Below are positions 46,997 to 57,924 of a stretch of 64,000 nt of DNA, piece after piece. Below the pieces are notes generated by a model. It saw only the letters and a program-made list of their open reading frames with translations. It was not told the origin of the DNA and made no database searches. Source of the stretch: Lactuca virosa. Lineage: Eukaryota; Streptophyta; Magnoliopsida; Asterales; Asteraceae. Every line of letters begins with the position of its first letter. Position 1 is the stretch's first letter. The position numbers and the translations under genes are program-made. The DNA is taken from the NCBI GenBank assembly GCA_928212115.1, contig CAKMRJ010005634.1:263323336-263387335 (forward strand), given 5' to 3'.

Positions 46997-47794
46997 CTAC
47001 AATGGGAGAAATTCAAGTTAGTTGATTTAAGTCCTTAATATCACACCCAAATGAAATATGAAGGCTAGGACCCAACACAATATTTTACAATTTGGAAGAC
47101 GGATGTTGTAATCCAATTGCAAAATATTTGAAGGTAGGTAAATGACGATTTACCAATTTCCATCACGAAAAACGAAAAAGAATTTTAGGTTTTAAGTGAA
47201 TTGAAATTCCTAGATCCTTTGAGATTCATTGAAACTTTCAATGGCATGTTTAAATCTCGATTGTGCCCTTCAAGTTTGTAACTGGATGCCGAGGATCACA
47301 AACAAGGTGTGAATAACAATGCAAATTAGCTTGGTACACTCAATGTTACAACCACCTAATCAATGTGCCGGTTAACCACACACGCTCCATTGATCTCTGG
47401 TTAACATCAAGCTACCTTTTGTCACGCATAGTCAGTCCCAGATTAGTGTGCCGGTTAACCACACACGCTCCACTAACGACTTAAGAAGGTGCAAAGTGCA
47501 ATTTCATGGGTTAGCACCATATTCACATTTTTCCTAAAGTAACTAAGATTGGGAATTTAATAAAAGTTTAGTTACTTTATATTTATCATTATACTTTTAA
47601 TGAAGGGAGAATTTAAACGTCCTGTCAAACCCGTTCGGTTGACGACCCTCCACCAGTCAAGGAAGCGGTGGGTGAGAGTGGACACCCATTAAACTACCAT
47701 TTTATAGGCAGTAACCTTATACCCCCCTTATAGATCGGCTTCGCGAATGAGTCCTACTAACGGTAAGACTGACTTTGCACTTATATATATATAT

Positions 47795-47870
<76 letters not shown>

Positions 47871-48495
47871 CCTACAATATTATAATAGTATAAGGGTTGA
47901 ATTTTAAACTTTTAAAATTCTAGGGTTTGGAACTAAATGTGTCAAAAGAAGACTCTACATTTACAAATTCCAAAACTTGAGGGCAAGTTTTGAACTATTC
48001 AAAAACCTTTGGAATCCATAACATATGAGTTTAATATATACTTTAATGAAAAGACTCTTGAAAATCCATAACTTGTGGAAAAGTTACGGAGTTCATAAAA
48101 ACATTTATGGAAAAAGACTCTTTAAGACCATAACCTATGACTTTAATGAACTCTTTAAAAGAAAAACTTTTCACATTTCATAACTTAAGTACAAGTTATG
48201 GAGTACATTAAAGGCTATAAAGATCATCAAATAAACTAACAAGCATGTCAAATAATGTCCATGATCTAGATTAAACTCATATGAACAAGATAATTCATAT
48301 CAAACAAATTTCATGCAATTAGCATAATCATATAAACTAATACAAAACATGAAACTTTGACAATTATCTTATAAATTGGATAAGCATGATCATTACCACA
48401 TCAAAAATAGGTTTATAAGTTCAAAAATAGCTTAGGGTACTGATCCTAGTCCAATTCTAGCCAAAAACATCGAAAATATACGTTCTTGAGCACCA
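46997..48495 (-). other. Element B leader with conserved blocks and (TA)n
   Basis: 47040-47770 matches the conserved leader of A and C, including two reverse-complement copies of the GGAGCGTGTGTGGTTAA box (near 47370 and 47460). (TA)n spans 47782-47867. The remainder is AT-rich with repeated CATAACTT...AAGTTATG phrases (48020-48210). Confidence 0.7.
47782..47867. repeat. (TA)n microsatellite, about 86 bp
   Basis: Nearly pure TA, at the same place in the leader as the (TA)n of copy C. Confidence 0.95.
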
Positions 48496-48580
48496 ACTCG
48501 TCGAGTGTAAGAACAAACTCGGCGAGTTGGTCAGAATTCTGCTGGGACTCGGCGAGTCCCCCAGTGGACTCGGTGACTCC
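48496..48580 (-). repeat. ACTCG-N-CGAGT palindrome array of element B
   Basis: ACTCGTCGAGT (48496-48506), AACTCGGCGAGTT (48516-48528), the 17-bp palindrome GGGACTCGGCGAGTCCC (48544-48560) and a broken unit GGACTCGGTGACTCC (48566-48580). It starts about 80 nt after the primer site, as in A. Confidence 0.85.
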
Positions 48581-48658
48581 ACTGTCCAGAACAACAGAAA
48601 ATAGATTTTTCAAGCTTAAACAACAAGTAGCATCAAGTATAATTGAAAACAACCCTAG

Positions 48659-48670
48659 GCTTTGATACCA
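48659..48670 (-). other. Primer-binding site of element B
   Basis: TGGTATCAAAGC on the minus strand, one base different from the site in A and F. Confidence 0.9.
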
Positions 48671-48671
48671 C

Positions 48672-49474
48672 TGTAGGGTTTTGAGCATTCTAAAACTCCT
48701 ATGGTGTACATGCAACCCTAGATGCTTTGGATCTATGTTTTCTCTATTATACATGCATACATTCAGTATTCCAAAGCATCATCCTAACTAGCATACAATG
48801 GAGTATAAACAACATGAAATACAAGTTAGATGACATACACTTTAGTGTAGTTGAAACCTTGGGCCTTTAAGAACTCAGTGCCCCAAGTGTTGCACCTCAA
48901 ATGGAATCACACAACACCACCAACAAATGGAGGAACTTGAGAAGATGTCACTTGAACTCATAAAATTGGCTTTCCCTCTTGTGTTTCCACTCTCTTAGGT
49001 CTAGGTAACCACTAGTCCCAATTTCATGAGCTAGAGGGGTTCTTATATAGTGTGGCTAACTAGGGTTACACCATGTAAACCCTAATGACTTTCCATATCC
49101 CTCATGCTCCATGGGTTAATACCTCCATGGAGTATCCATGGGTCACCACATGGGTTTAGCCCAACATGAAGAACTATGGATCATAATCCCACATTATAAG
49201 AATGAATGATTTACATAATCAATCCCCATATATTTAATTAGTCGCTTTTGATCACAAAATTAATTCCAAATTAATTCTTGATCAATACTAATTAACTAAT
49301 ATGATTTCATATTAATATATTAGAACATATAATATATTAATAAACCATAAATAACCTCTTCACAATTATCCATCCTTCAGATTGTTCTGGTGCCATGCAA
49401 CCCAAATGGACCATGCTACTCTTGGGTCAAGTACATACCAATAATAGTTATGGGCTTAGTCACCTAATCCACCA
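48672..49474 (-). repeat. Element B 5' LTR (803 bp)
   Basis: Plus strand TGTAGGGTTTTGAGC to CCTAATCCACCA. TATATAAG on the minus strand at 49049-49042 is the likely TATA box. Confidence 0.95.
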
Positions 49475-49479
49475 GTTCG

Positions 49480-50720
49480 TAGCAAAATGAGTTTGAATGC
49501 CAACGTTGAGATTTCCGATAACTTGATTTAGAGGATGATCCTTTGTCTAGATATGTAATCTCATAATTTCTTGTGCAGTGGATGATCCGACATCAACAAT
49601 GGGGTTGTGTTGCTCCCCCTGAATAGTTTGAATTTGAGGATGATGCTCCCCCTAAACTTCTAAACTGGATATGTTGACGTCGTCTTCACTCGGAAAGTCA
49701 AATAAGTTAGCATCGTCTTCATTGTTGTTCGGAATTTGATCAAATTTAACGAATTAATCTACTGCTTCTTGAAATCCATCCACATTTGCTTCGAGGGAAG
49801 GATAACCATTCTCCCCCTCAAGCTGAGACGGTTGAAACAGTTCGTAATAAAATGGAGGAAAGTTAGGTGTTGGACCATAAACGTTTTGAGATATTAGAGC
49901 TGCAGTTGATGAGGGCGGTCTTGATCGAGATTCCGAGTCAAGAGCAGTTTTATAAAGGTCCGAACATGCTTTCGAAGTCGACTTCATAGATGATTTGGGA
50001 ATTTGGAGATCCTGGTGATGGAACATCGGACTCCATGATGTGAGTATCCTGGTGATGGAACATCGGACTCCATGATGTGAGTTGTAACATGAGTTGGGCC
50101 AGAATTCCGAACAAAGTTGTCATCAAAAGTGACATCAAAGCTTTCTTCAAGTACACAAGTTTGACGATTCACAACTCTGTAGGATTTGGATTTCGCTGAG
50201 TATTTCAAAATTATTGCTTCATCGTCTTTGGATTGAAACTTAGTGAGTTGATCACGGATGTTTTTGATAAAGCATCTGCATCCGAAAACATGTAGGAACG
50301 AGATACTCGGTTTGCGACCATTAATTGTTTCATACGGTGTCATGTTGAGATGGCGATTAATGATACTTCGGTTTTGAGTGAAGCAGGCAGTGGAAATAGC
50401 TTCCGCCCAGAGATAAAGAGGTATATTAGCAAAGTTCAGCATCGATCGAGTGGCTTCAATAAAAGTTCGGTTTATTCTTTCAACCACACCGTTTTGTTGA
50501 GGAGTGTAGGGAGCAGAGAAACTATGGTCGATGCCTTTGTCGGAGAGGAATTTCTAAATGGTGACATTTGTGAATTCCGAACCATTGTCACTTCAGATTC
50601 TTCTAACTGGAAGTTTAACAAGAACTTTGATTCATTTGATGAAATTTATAAGTTACGAGGCCGTTTTAGATTTTAGCAGAAGGAAAAAGACCCAGGTGAA
50701 CCTTGTGTAGTCATCAACAA
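49480..50720 (-). pseudogene. Element G integrase core, C-terminus and linker
   Basis: The core has SDNGSEFTN with the catalytic Asp intact, but an in-frame TGA precedes it (50595-50593). The frame 50487-49984 then carries MVERINRTFIEATRSMLNF and HVFGCRCFIKNIRDQLTKF. A tail of acidic and Pro/Ser-rich linker runs to the B target site. A 32-bp phrase (CCTGGTGATGGAACATCGGA core) is duplicated in tandem around 50009-50075. Confidence 0.8.
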
Positions 50721-51003
50721 TCACAAGAATGTACTTTTTGTGATGCAGACTTTCTACGGTGGAGGGTCCACAAAGATCAATATGAAGAAGTTTTAATGGT
50801 TCCGAAATAGACTTTTCAATAATAACAGGATGACCTTTCTTGGCTTTCTTCCCACATTCACATGCAGCATAGAGATGATCATTTTCGAAATTGAGGAGTA
50901 GTAGACCTCAGACCATTTCACCAGAAATAAGATCATTCATATATCGGAAGTTTAAATGAGCGAGCCTTCGATGCCATATCCAACTAACATCAGGAACACC
51001 CTT

Positions 51004-51411
51004 TCAGAGAAGACAAAGTTGAGGCTTTCCGATGATCATGTAGATGTTTAATTGATACATGTTTTTGTTGCGATCAGATTTGATTAGACATTCATTCCGA
51101 TCTTTTGTCATGATGTAGCTATGCTTTTTGTAGAACTCAACTCTTCGGTTTGCATCAGTGAGTTGAGCCACACTAATCAGGCTGTGTTTTAGTTCATCCA
51201 CATATGTCACATTGGAGACAGAGAAATTGCCGTTGGTGAGGATGCTATAACCTTGGATTTGTGAATTTGAGTTGTTTCCATACATCACGTAACTAGTGTT
51301 TGGAGCGAGTTTGAGATCACACAGAAAGTCTTTATATCCCCTCATGTGCATGGAACAAGCACTATCAACATACCATATTGTATCTTGTTCTGAAGCACAG
51401 AGTGTCTGCAA
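51004..51411 (-). pseudogene. Element G copia protease and pre-integrase segment
   Basis: Frame of 135 codons. The active-site segment is WYVDSACSMHMRG (residues 13-25): the catalytic Asp is kept, but the Gly of the DSG triad is Ala. HSLISVAQLTDANRRVEF follows, as in Sirevirus proteases. 50721-51003 continues the pre-integrase zinc region (Cys/His) in a different frame. Confidence 0.85.
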
Positions 51412-51637
51412 AATCAGAAAGTTTTGGAGTTTTTAGGCTCCGAGTTAGGTTTAGGGACTTTGGCAAGGGCTTTGGACTTGGATTGTGACTTTTGAACAAC
51501 TGGCATCTCGGAGGTTTTGTTCCGAGAAACTTTGGGAAAGAAGCAGAATGCCATGGTCTTTTCATTAATCCAGAAATCGTATTCAACCAAAGGTTATTTG
51601 GACACTACTTTTCTCGTACCAAAAATTTTATAAGATT
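51412..51637 (-). pseudogene. Element G gag tail and deletion scar
   Basis: About 60 codons of a Lys/Pro/Ser-rich gag tail (KSHNPSPKPLPKSLNLTRSL) join directly to the 5' LTR. Leader, primer site and most of gag are missing, so a deletion happened within the element. Confidence 0.6.
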
Positions 51638-52256
51638 TGTGAGAATAAGATTCAATGCGCGGACAAGGTTTGAAAACTCAAACCTTGAATTAACCTTTAA
51701 GATCAATGTGTGCTTCTAATAAGTTGGTACAGTCAAGTCTGGTAAACCAGTCGATACTTGAAGATAATATTCAAAAAAGTATTCAAGTGAGTAAAAATGA
51801 AGTAAGATCGAGTAAGATCAAAGTAAAGACGATTTTAGAACTAGTAGAATGTAAGTGAAAGAAATTTGACTTGAAAGAGAGTTAGAAATTGATGTGAATA
51901 TAATATTTTGATTACTTGCTATTCTTGGTACCAAATACATGAAACATCTACTCCTTAAATAGAAAAGTAGAGACATGGTACAAATCGGGAAAACATTCTA
52001 AGGACTAAATAATACTAAGTGTTTGACAATTACGACACTTAACAGATTTACTGAATTGGTCCTAAGAACTGTTCCATCAACAAAGGACAAAAAGAATTAA
52101 ATGCTTGTACAGACTCAATCACATCAAAACTAATCTCGGAAACTACTTCACTTCGAAACGGGATAAGCTTCAGAACATCTTCACATCTCGGACTTGAGTT
52201 GACTTCGGATCTGCTTTGGTTCGCATTGCTAGAGGTTCACTTTTTATGCATTAACA
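51638..52256 (-). repeat. Element G 5' LTR (619 bp)
   Basis: Plus strand TGTGAGAATAAG to GCATTAACA, followed by ATAGG. Confidence 0.95.
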
Positions 52257-52261
52257 ATAGG

Positions 52262-52917
52262 ATTCTTGAAAAACCTCGGATTCATATCGCATAAGGTCTT
52301 TTTCACATCATGTTTCATCGCTTTTCCTTATTTGCATCAAACTTGTAAGCTTGGTCGCAACGTGAACATGGAGTTGTCGTGTCGTGTGTTCTTGAATTTT
52401 GGCAAGTTTTTATCTTTATCCATATTAGCTCCACTCTTATTCCAATCTTTTCCTTTTGCTCATCATCTACAATTTTACTATATTTATCCAATTTAAAAAA
52501 TCATCCGTATCTTTTTTTCGTTAAGTATAGAATTTAAGTCTAAAAATATCAAGATCATACCTAAAATAAATGTATAAATAAGACCATACCACTAGTTGTT
52601 ATCCAAAAACATCATTAGAATCCTATAGTTTCATACCTGAAATGAAAAAAGAATCATTAAGCTCAAACAAATAAGATAAAATTCGAAAACGAATTCAATT
52701 ATTCATGAAAGTATGTCAACTAGTTTCGAAAACAAGAGTAAAAGAAGTAAATCATATTTTTCTTATTTGCCGAACTTTCTCATAAAAACATATTTATTGA
52801 TTTTTATGGTTTTGAAATTGAAAAATATATAAAAATAAAAATAATTTTTAGATTTTAAGTTTGGAATTGAAAAATAAATAAAAAGAAAAACATTTTATAT
52901 TTTTATGCTTCAATGAA

Positions 52918-52985
<68 letters not shown>

Positions 52986-53103
52986 AGAATATTTTTTTTT
53001 CAAAAAAACTCACTTCGTCTTTTTTTTGTTTTTAGAAAAGTTAAGGTCTACTTGTATTGGTCATAAATGAACAATCAATAATCAACCAAATTGTATGAGA
53101 GGC
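52262..53103 (-). mobile_element. LTR-like sequence X, second half
   Basis: Non-coding continuation of 28632-29710 across element G. It contains the microsatellite at 52918-52982. Its right boundary with element T is approximate. Confidence 0.35.
52918..52982. repeat. (CA)n(TA)n microsatellite
   Basis: About 13 CA units (52918-52944) run into about 19 TA units. Confidence 0.95.
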
Positions 53104-53631
53104 TGTGATGTTTAGGGTAAAATGAATATGAAATGATGATAAAAGTAACACGAGTGATGTAAGGAAAGTCTTTAATCCTTGCTAGGATCTCCGGCACAAA
53201 ACTTTGGGAGGTGATAATGATCACCTGTCTTGATGGTTTTATTGATTAAAAATATTGATTACAGAGATTAATGTATTAAAAGCAAGTACAAGTATCGTAG
53301 TCCAGCTAAGTGTTGTGTGTAGTGCGATGAATAGAGGTGTTTTTTATAGTCTAAAGCTAATAAGAAGAAGTCCAACAATTCCGGGAGCCTACGAGATCAA
53401 CTTATATATGTTATTTGACTTGGTCTTCTGGGTCTTTTGCAAGGTCACGGTAACTATTCGTTGAGACTAAGTCTTTGGCTGACTATTTCTGCATATGTGA
53501 GAAAAATAACGAAGCATATAACTCTTATATATGTTAGGAAAATAAATGATAATAGTCAGGACCCTAGAGTATTTGTGAGGATCCTGAGGTTTGAGGATCC
53601 TGAATGTAATTCCGGGATCCTGGCCCTAACA
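53104..53631 (-). repeat. Element T 3' LTR (about 528 bp, left end uncertain)
   Basis: Right end CCCTAACA lies against the polypurine tract once insertion C is removed. The left end is set at TGTGATGTTTAGGG by its TG start alone. The other LTR is not in the window to confirm it. Carries AGGATCCT words at 53578-53620. Confidence 0.5.
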
Positions 53632-53633
53632 AT
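53629..53633. repeat. Target duplication ACAAT, left of element C
   Basis: ACAAT repeated at 57603-57607. Confidence 0.95.
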
Positions 53634-54352
53634 TGTTGGATTTGGTGTCTAAGCCCATAACTATAACTGGTATGTACTTGACCCGATTGTAGCATGATCC
53701 CTTTTTGGGTTGCCTTCACCAGTGCAATTTGAAAGGAAAGATTTTTGAGAATAAGGTTATTAATATATTACAAGTATAACATAATAATATTATTTAATTA
53801 GTATTGATCAAGAATTAATTTGGAATTAATTTTGTGATTAAAAGATACTAATTAAATATATGGGGATTTATTATGTAAATTAATGATTCTTGTGATGTGG
53901 GCTAATGATCCATGACTATATGGTTGGGCTAAACCAATAAGATAATCCATGGATAGTTCATGGAGGTTAACCCATGGAGCATTAGGGTTTACAAAGTGTA
54001 ACCCTAGTGTTTGCCACATTATAAATAGTGACCCCGTAAGCCAAAATCGGCTACACCCTCTTTGGAGTCAATCATCTTATTCTCATAAAACCTCCTCTTG
54101 GATTTTGGTGTTTGTGAACCAATAGAGGCATCACACTTGAGGTGCTCAAGCTTTCAAAGGTCAAGAACTCTACTCTACTCAAGAGGTAAGCATCCAAACT
54201 ATGTTTTATATATTATATAGCTTCATTTGAATGCTAGTTAGGGATAATGCTTTGGAAAAAGAAAATGCCTGTATAATTAGAGAAAATATTGATCCAAAGC
54301 ATTTAGGGTTGCATGTGCACCATAGGAGTGTTATAGTGCTCAAAACCCAACA
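53634..54352 (+). repeat. Element C 5' LTR (719 bp)
   Basis: TGTTGGATTTGG to CAAAACCCAACA. TATAAATAG box at 54020-54028. Confidence 0.95.
54020..54028 (+). promoter_or_regulatory. TATA box of element C 5' LTR
   Basis: TATAAATAG, conserved at 57272-57280 in the 3' LTR. Confidence 0.7.
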
Positions 54353-54853
54353 ACAATTGCCCCCAAATTATTCCTGCAAAAATTTGGATATAATCATTAC
54401 CACAAACTGTTTTGAATCATAAAAAATATGTTTTTTAAGATATGGTAGTGATCATGCTCATCTAATTGAAAGATAATTGTCAAAGTTTCATGTTTTGTAT
54501 TAGTTTATATGATTTGGCCAATTACATGAAATTTGTTTGATATGAATTATTTTGTTCTTATGAATTTGACTAGATCATGTATGGAATATCTGATTATTGT
54601 GTTAGTTAAATTAGTGATCTAAATGTTTTTAAATGTGCTCCATAACTTGTCCTCAAGTTATGGAAAATGAAAAGTCACTTCTTTAAAAGACATTAAAACT
54701 CATAAGTTATGGACTTGAAGAGTTTTGACAAGTTTCAAAACTTACCCTCAAGTTTTGGAATTTGCAAAGTCTCATTAAATGAAACTTTAATTCCAAACCC
54801 TAGAGTTTTAAAAGTTAAAATTCAAACCTTACACTTTATAATATTATATGTTT

Positions 54854-54857
<4 letters not shown>

Positions 54858-54912
<55 letters not shown>
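54858..54912. repeat. (TA)n microsatellite in element C leader
   Basis: About 27 TA units, at the same place as in copy B. A run of 12 G follows at 54966-54977. Confidence 0.95.
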
Positions 54913-54914
<2 letters not shown>

Positions 54915-54919
54915 ACAAA

Positions 54920-55640
54920 GTCGGTCTTACCGTTAGTAGGCCTCATTCACGAAGTCGGTCTATAAGGGGGGGGGGGGTATAAGGTTACTGCCTATAAAAT
55001 GGTAGTTTAATGGGTATCCACTCTCACCCACCGCTTCCTTGCCTGGTAGGGGGTCGTTAGCCGAACGGGTAGGATAGGACATTAAGTATCCTTCATTAAA
55101 AAGTATAATGATAAATATAAAGTAACTAATCTTTTATTAAATCCCAATCTTAGTTACTTTAGGAAAATGTGAAATGGTGATAATCCATGAAATTACACTT
55201 TGTACCTTGTTAAGTCGTAGTGGAGCGTGTGTGGTTAACCGGCACACTAATCTGGGACTGACAACGTATGGAAAAGGGTAACTTCATGTTAATCATAGAT
55301 CAATGGAGCGTGTATGGTTAGCCGGCACATTGATTAGGTGATTTGTAACATTGGGTGTACCAAGATAATTTGCATGGTTATTCACTCCTTGTTTGTGATC
55401 CTCGGCATCCCAGTCACAAATTTGAAGGGCACAATCGAGATTTAAACATGCCATTGAAAAGTTCAATGAATTTCAAAGATCTAGAAATTTTAAATCCAAT
55501 TAAAACTTAATCTATTTCGTTTTTTATGGTGGAAATTGGTAAATCGTCATTTACCTACCTTCAAATATTTTACAATTGGATTACGGCATCCCTTTTCGCA
55601 ATTGTAGAATATTGTGTTGGGTCCTGGCCTTAATATTTCA
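54920..55640 (+). other. Conserved leader of element C
   Basis: Matches the leader of A (1497-2180) and B. Both GGAGCGTGT(G/A)TGGTTA boxes are present near 55221 and 55306. Confidence 0.75.
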
Positions 55641-55697
55641 TATTGGGTGTAATATTAAGGATAATCTTCTAATCTAAACTTTGTTCTTCTTTTACAT

Positions 55698-56435
55698 ATG
55701 TCTATCCCAAACAATGCTTCCAACCCAATCCCTTCAGGCTCTTTCTCCCTAATGAATCTGTGTGGGAGGGTCATTTTGGATGGCTAAAATTTCAATGACT
55801 GGATTCTAAACATCAGGATGGCTAGTCGCTATGAGGACAAAGAATATGTCCTTGATAAAGAGCTTAAGGAGATTGATGTCACCACTGCTACTCCTGAACA
55901 AATCACTGAACACACTACTCATGAGAGGGATGCGACAAAGGTGTTGTGTCTTATGATTGCAACCATGACTGCTGAGCTGCAGAAGTCCTACGAGGACTAC
56001 TATCCTTATGAAATGTATCATGATTTGATGGAAATATACCATCAAAGTGCTTGGCAGGAGAGGTATGGGATCATTTCCTTCATGATCACAATCAAAATAA
56101 AGGATGGTGAACCCGTCACAGCCCACTTGCAGAAGATGCAGAGATTCTTGGACCTCTTGCTTAAATTAAATGTTAATTTTGATGAAGAGTTGGCCACATA
56201 TATTATTCTACACTCTTTACCTTCTTGTTATGATCTGTTTCGTATGACCTATCATATGAACAAGGAGGAGGTCACTCTTATCAAGCTTCAAGGCCTTCTT
56301 AGGACTGCAGAAAGTAACCTGAAAAGCTTCACGAGTAATTGTGAGACGATAATACCATATAATCTTCAAACCAAGATATATGAGTTGTTGACTACGAGTC
56401 AGTTGTGCATTGATGGCACGAAAACGCATCAGTAA
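55698..56435 (+). pseudogene. gag of element C (UBN2 domain, near-complete frame)
   Basis: Start ATG 55698 after the leader, 246 codons to the stop at 56435. One in-frame TAA at 55785-55787 (codon 30) is the only break seen. After it the frame reads RYEDKEYVLDKELKEIDVTT, LQKSYEDYYPYEMYHDLMEI and HLQKMQRFLDLLLKLNVNFD, a standard copia gag core. It stops where the deletion junction begins, so the zinc knuckle is missing. This gag is longer at its N-terminus than those of A and B, which replace the first half of the domain by a proline-rich segment. Confidence 0.85.
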
Positions 56436-56860
56436 CTTGATGTTATAAAACGTGTCGTTGTGCATGATTTGATGAGTAGTTAGTACAAGCATATAATTTC
56501 GAAGTTTATCTATTCCTTTTTATCCTAAGACGATTAAAAGCGATATCTTGGGCCCCTCAACGATTTTTGTTTTGACTTATGTGTCGAGCCGGGTCAGAAC
56601 TAAATTTATGTGTTCAGTTATGTTCTATGTCAGACGAATCAGAAATCGGGAAACACACTGCTGGACAATGAGCATGACATTGTTCCATGTATTTGTCTAG
56701 CTGATATCTTGAGAACAGAGGAGTATATGATCACTTATCTAAAGGATGCATCACTGACTGGGTCAGAGTTGACAATGGCTTTTGAAAGCTTACGATTGCT
56801 AAGTCGGATCCTGAAGTTACATTGGCAGCTATAGTTATTAGACTTATCCAAGTGGGAGAC
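56436..56860 (+). other. Element C 3' untranslated region and polypurine tract
   Basis: Matches A from about 6330 to 6768. CCAAGTGGGAGAC precedes the LTR at 56848-56860. Confidence 0.8.
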
Positions 56861-57602
56861 TGTTGGATTTGGTGTCTAAGCCCATAACTATAACTGGTAT
56901 GTACTTGACCCGATTGTAGCATGGTCCCTTTTTGGGTTGTCTTCACCAGTGCAATTTGATAGGAAGGATTTTTTAGAATAAGGTTATTAATATATTACAA
57001 GTATAATATATTAATATTATTTAATTATTATTGATCAAGAATTAATTTGGAATTAATTTTGTGATTAAAAGATACTAATTAAACAAATGGGGATTGATTA
57101 TGTAAATTAATGATTCTTGTGATGTGGGCTAACGATCCATGACTATATGGTTGGGCTAAACCAATAAGATAATCCATGGATAGTCCATGGAGGTTAACCC
57201 ATGGAGCATAAGAATGTGAAAATTCATGGAGCATTAGGGTTTACAAAGTGTAACCCTAGTGTTTGCCACATTATAAATAGTGACCCCATAAGCCAAAATC
57301 GGCGACACCCTCTTTGGAGTCAAGCATCGTATTCTCCTAAAACCTCCTCTTACATTTTGGTGTTTGTGAACCAATAGAGGCATCAAACTTGAGGTGCTCA
57401 AGCTTTCAAAGGTCAAGAACTCTACTCTACTCAAGAGGTAAGCATCCAAACTATGTTTTATATTATATAGATTCAATTGAATGCTAGTTAGGGAGAATGC
57501 TTTAGAAAAAGAAAATGCATGTAGAATTAGAGAAAACATAGATCCAAAGCATCTGGGGTTGCATATTCACCATAGGAGTGTTATAGTGCTCAAAACCCAA
57601 CA
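56861..57602 (+). repeat. Element C 3' LTR (742 bp)
   Basis: TGTTGGATTTGG to CAAAACCCAACA, followed by ACAAT. It has an extra segment of about 27 bp near 57205-57231 (a partial copy of CATGGAGCAT). Confidence 0.95.
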
Positions 57603-57607
57603 ACAAT

Positions 57608-57619
57608 TGCCCCCAAATT
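57608..57619 (-). other. Polypurine tract of element T
   Basis: AATTTGGGGGCA on the minus strand. Element C separates it from the T 3' LTR. Confidence 0.75.
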
Positions 57620-57800
57620 ATTCCTGCGAAATATTTTGGAGTTAGTTTGTCAATATTTAAAGGGATAATTTTAAAATAAAAATAAAAAAGAAATAAAAGT
57701 GATAAGGGATTTGAATTTTAACCTTAACAAATAGAATTTATAAGTTCAATAACCATCATTAACCGGTGAAATCGACCTTTCTCTTTCTTCTGCCATCAAC

Positions 57801-57808
57801 ATAAATAG
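57801..57808 (+). promoter_or_regulatory. TATA-like box upstream of the antisense gene of T
   Basis: ATAAATAG, about 117 nt before the first ATG (57925). Weak on its own. Confidence 0.3.
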
Positions 57809-57924
57809 AGGCAATCGATTAGAGCTATTCTTCCCCACGTCTTTTAGCTTTCATCCAAGGGTTTATCAGTAATATTTGAAGGTACAATTCTCGCTTCTCC
57901 TCCTTAGTTTTCTTTTTACTGACC

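Larger units (their letters stand above)
41294..49474 (-). mobile_element. Element B: second copy of the gag-only family
   Basis: 8,181 bp with 803-bp LTRs (41294-42096, 48672-49474) and target duplication GTTCG. Minus strand order: LTR, primer site, palindrome array, conserved leader, gag remnant (45947-46996), long non-coding part, polypurine tract, LTR. Same layout and nearly the same length as A once the MITE at 46294-46671 is removed (about 7.8 kb). LTRs differ at about 34 of 803 sites (4%). Confidence 0.9.
29711..52256 (-). mobile_element. Element G: Sirevirus (copia) with extra 3' ORF, carrying elements F and B
   Basis: 619-bp LTRs at 29711-30329 and 51638-52256 with target duplication ATAGG. 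The span is 22,546 bp; removing F, B and their target duplications leaves about 9.5 kb. On the minus strand: a short gag remnant, protease, integrase, RT (split by B and F), RNase H, then a long extra ORF before the 3' LTR. No primer-binding site is recognisable and most of gag is deleted next to the 5' LTR. LTR divergence is about 7% by eye, making G the oldest of the nested set. Confidence 0.9.
53634..57602 (+). mobile_element. Element C: third copy of the gag-only family, internally deleted
   Basis: LTRs 53634-54352 (719 bp) and 56861-57602 (742 bp), target duplication ACAAT. Internal region 2.5 kb: leader, full-length gag domain, then a deletion of about 3.4 kb relative to A that joins gag to the 3' untranslated end. 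No primer-binding site follows the first LTR; in its place are about 36 bp matching the outer right flank. LTRs differ at about 5% of sites plus indels. Confidence 0.85.
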
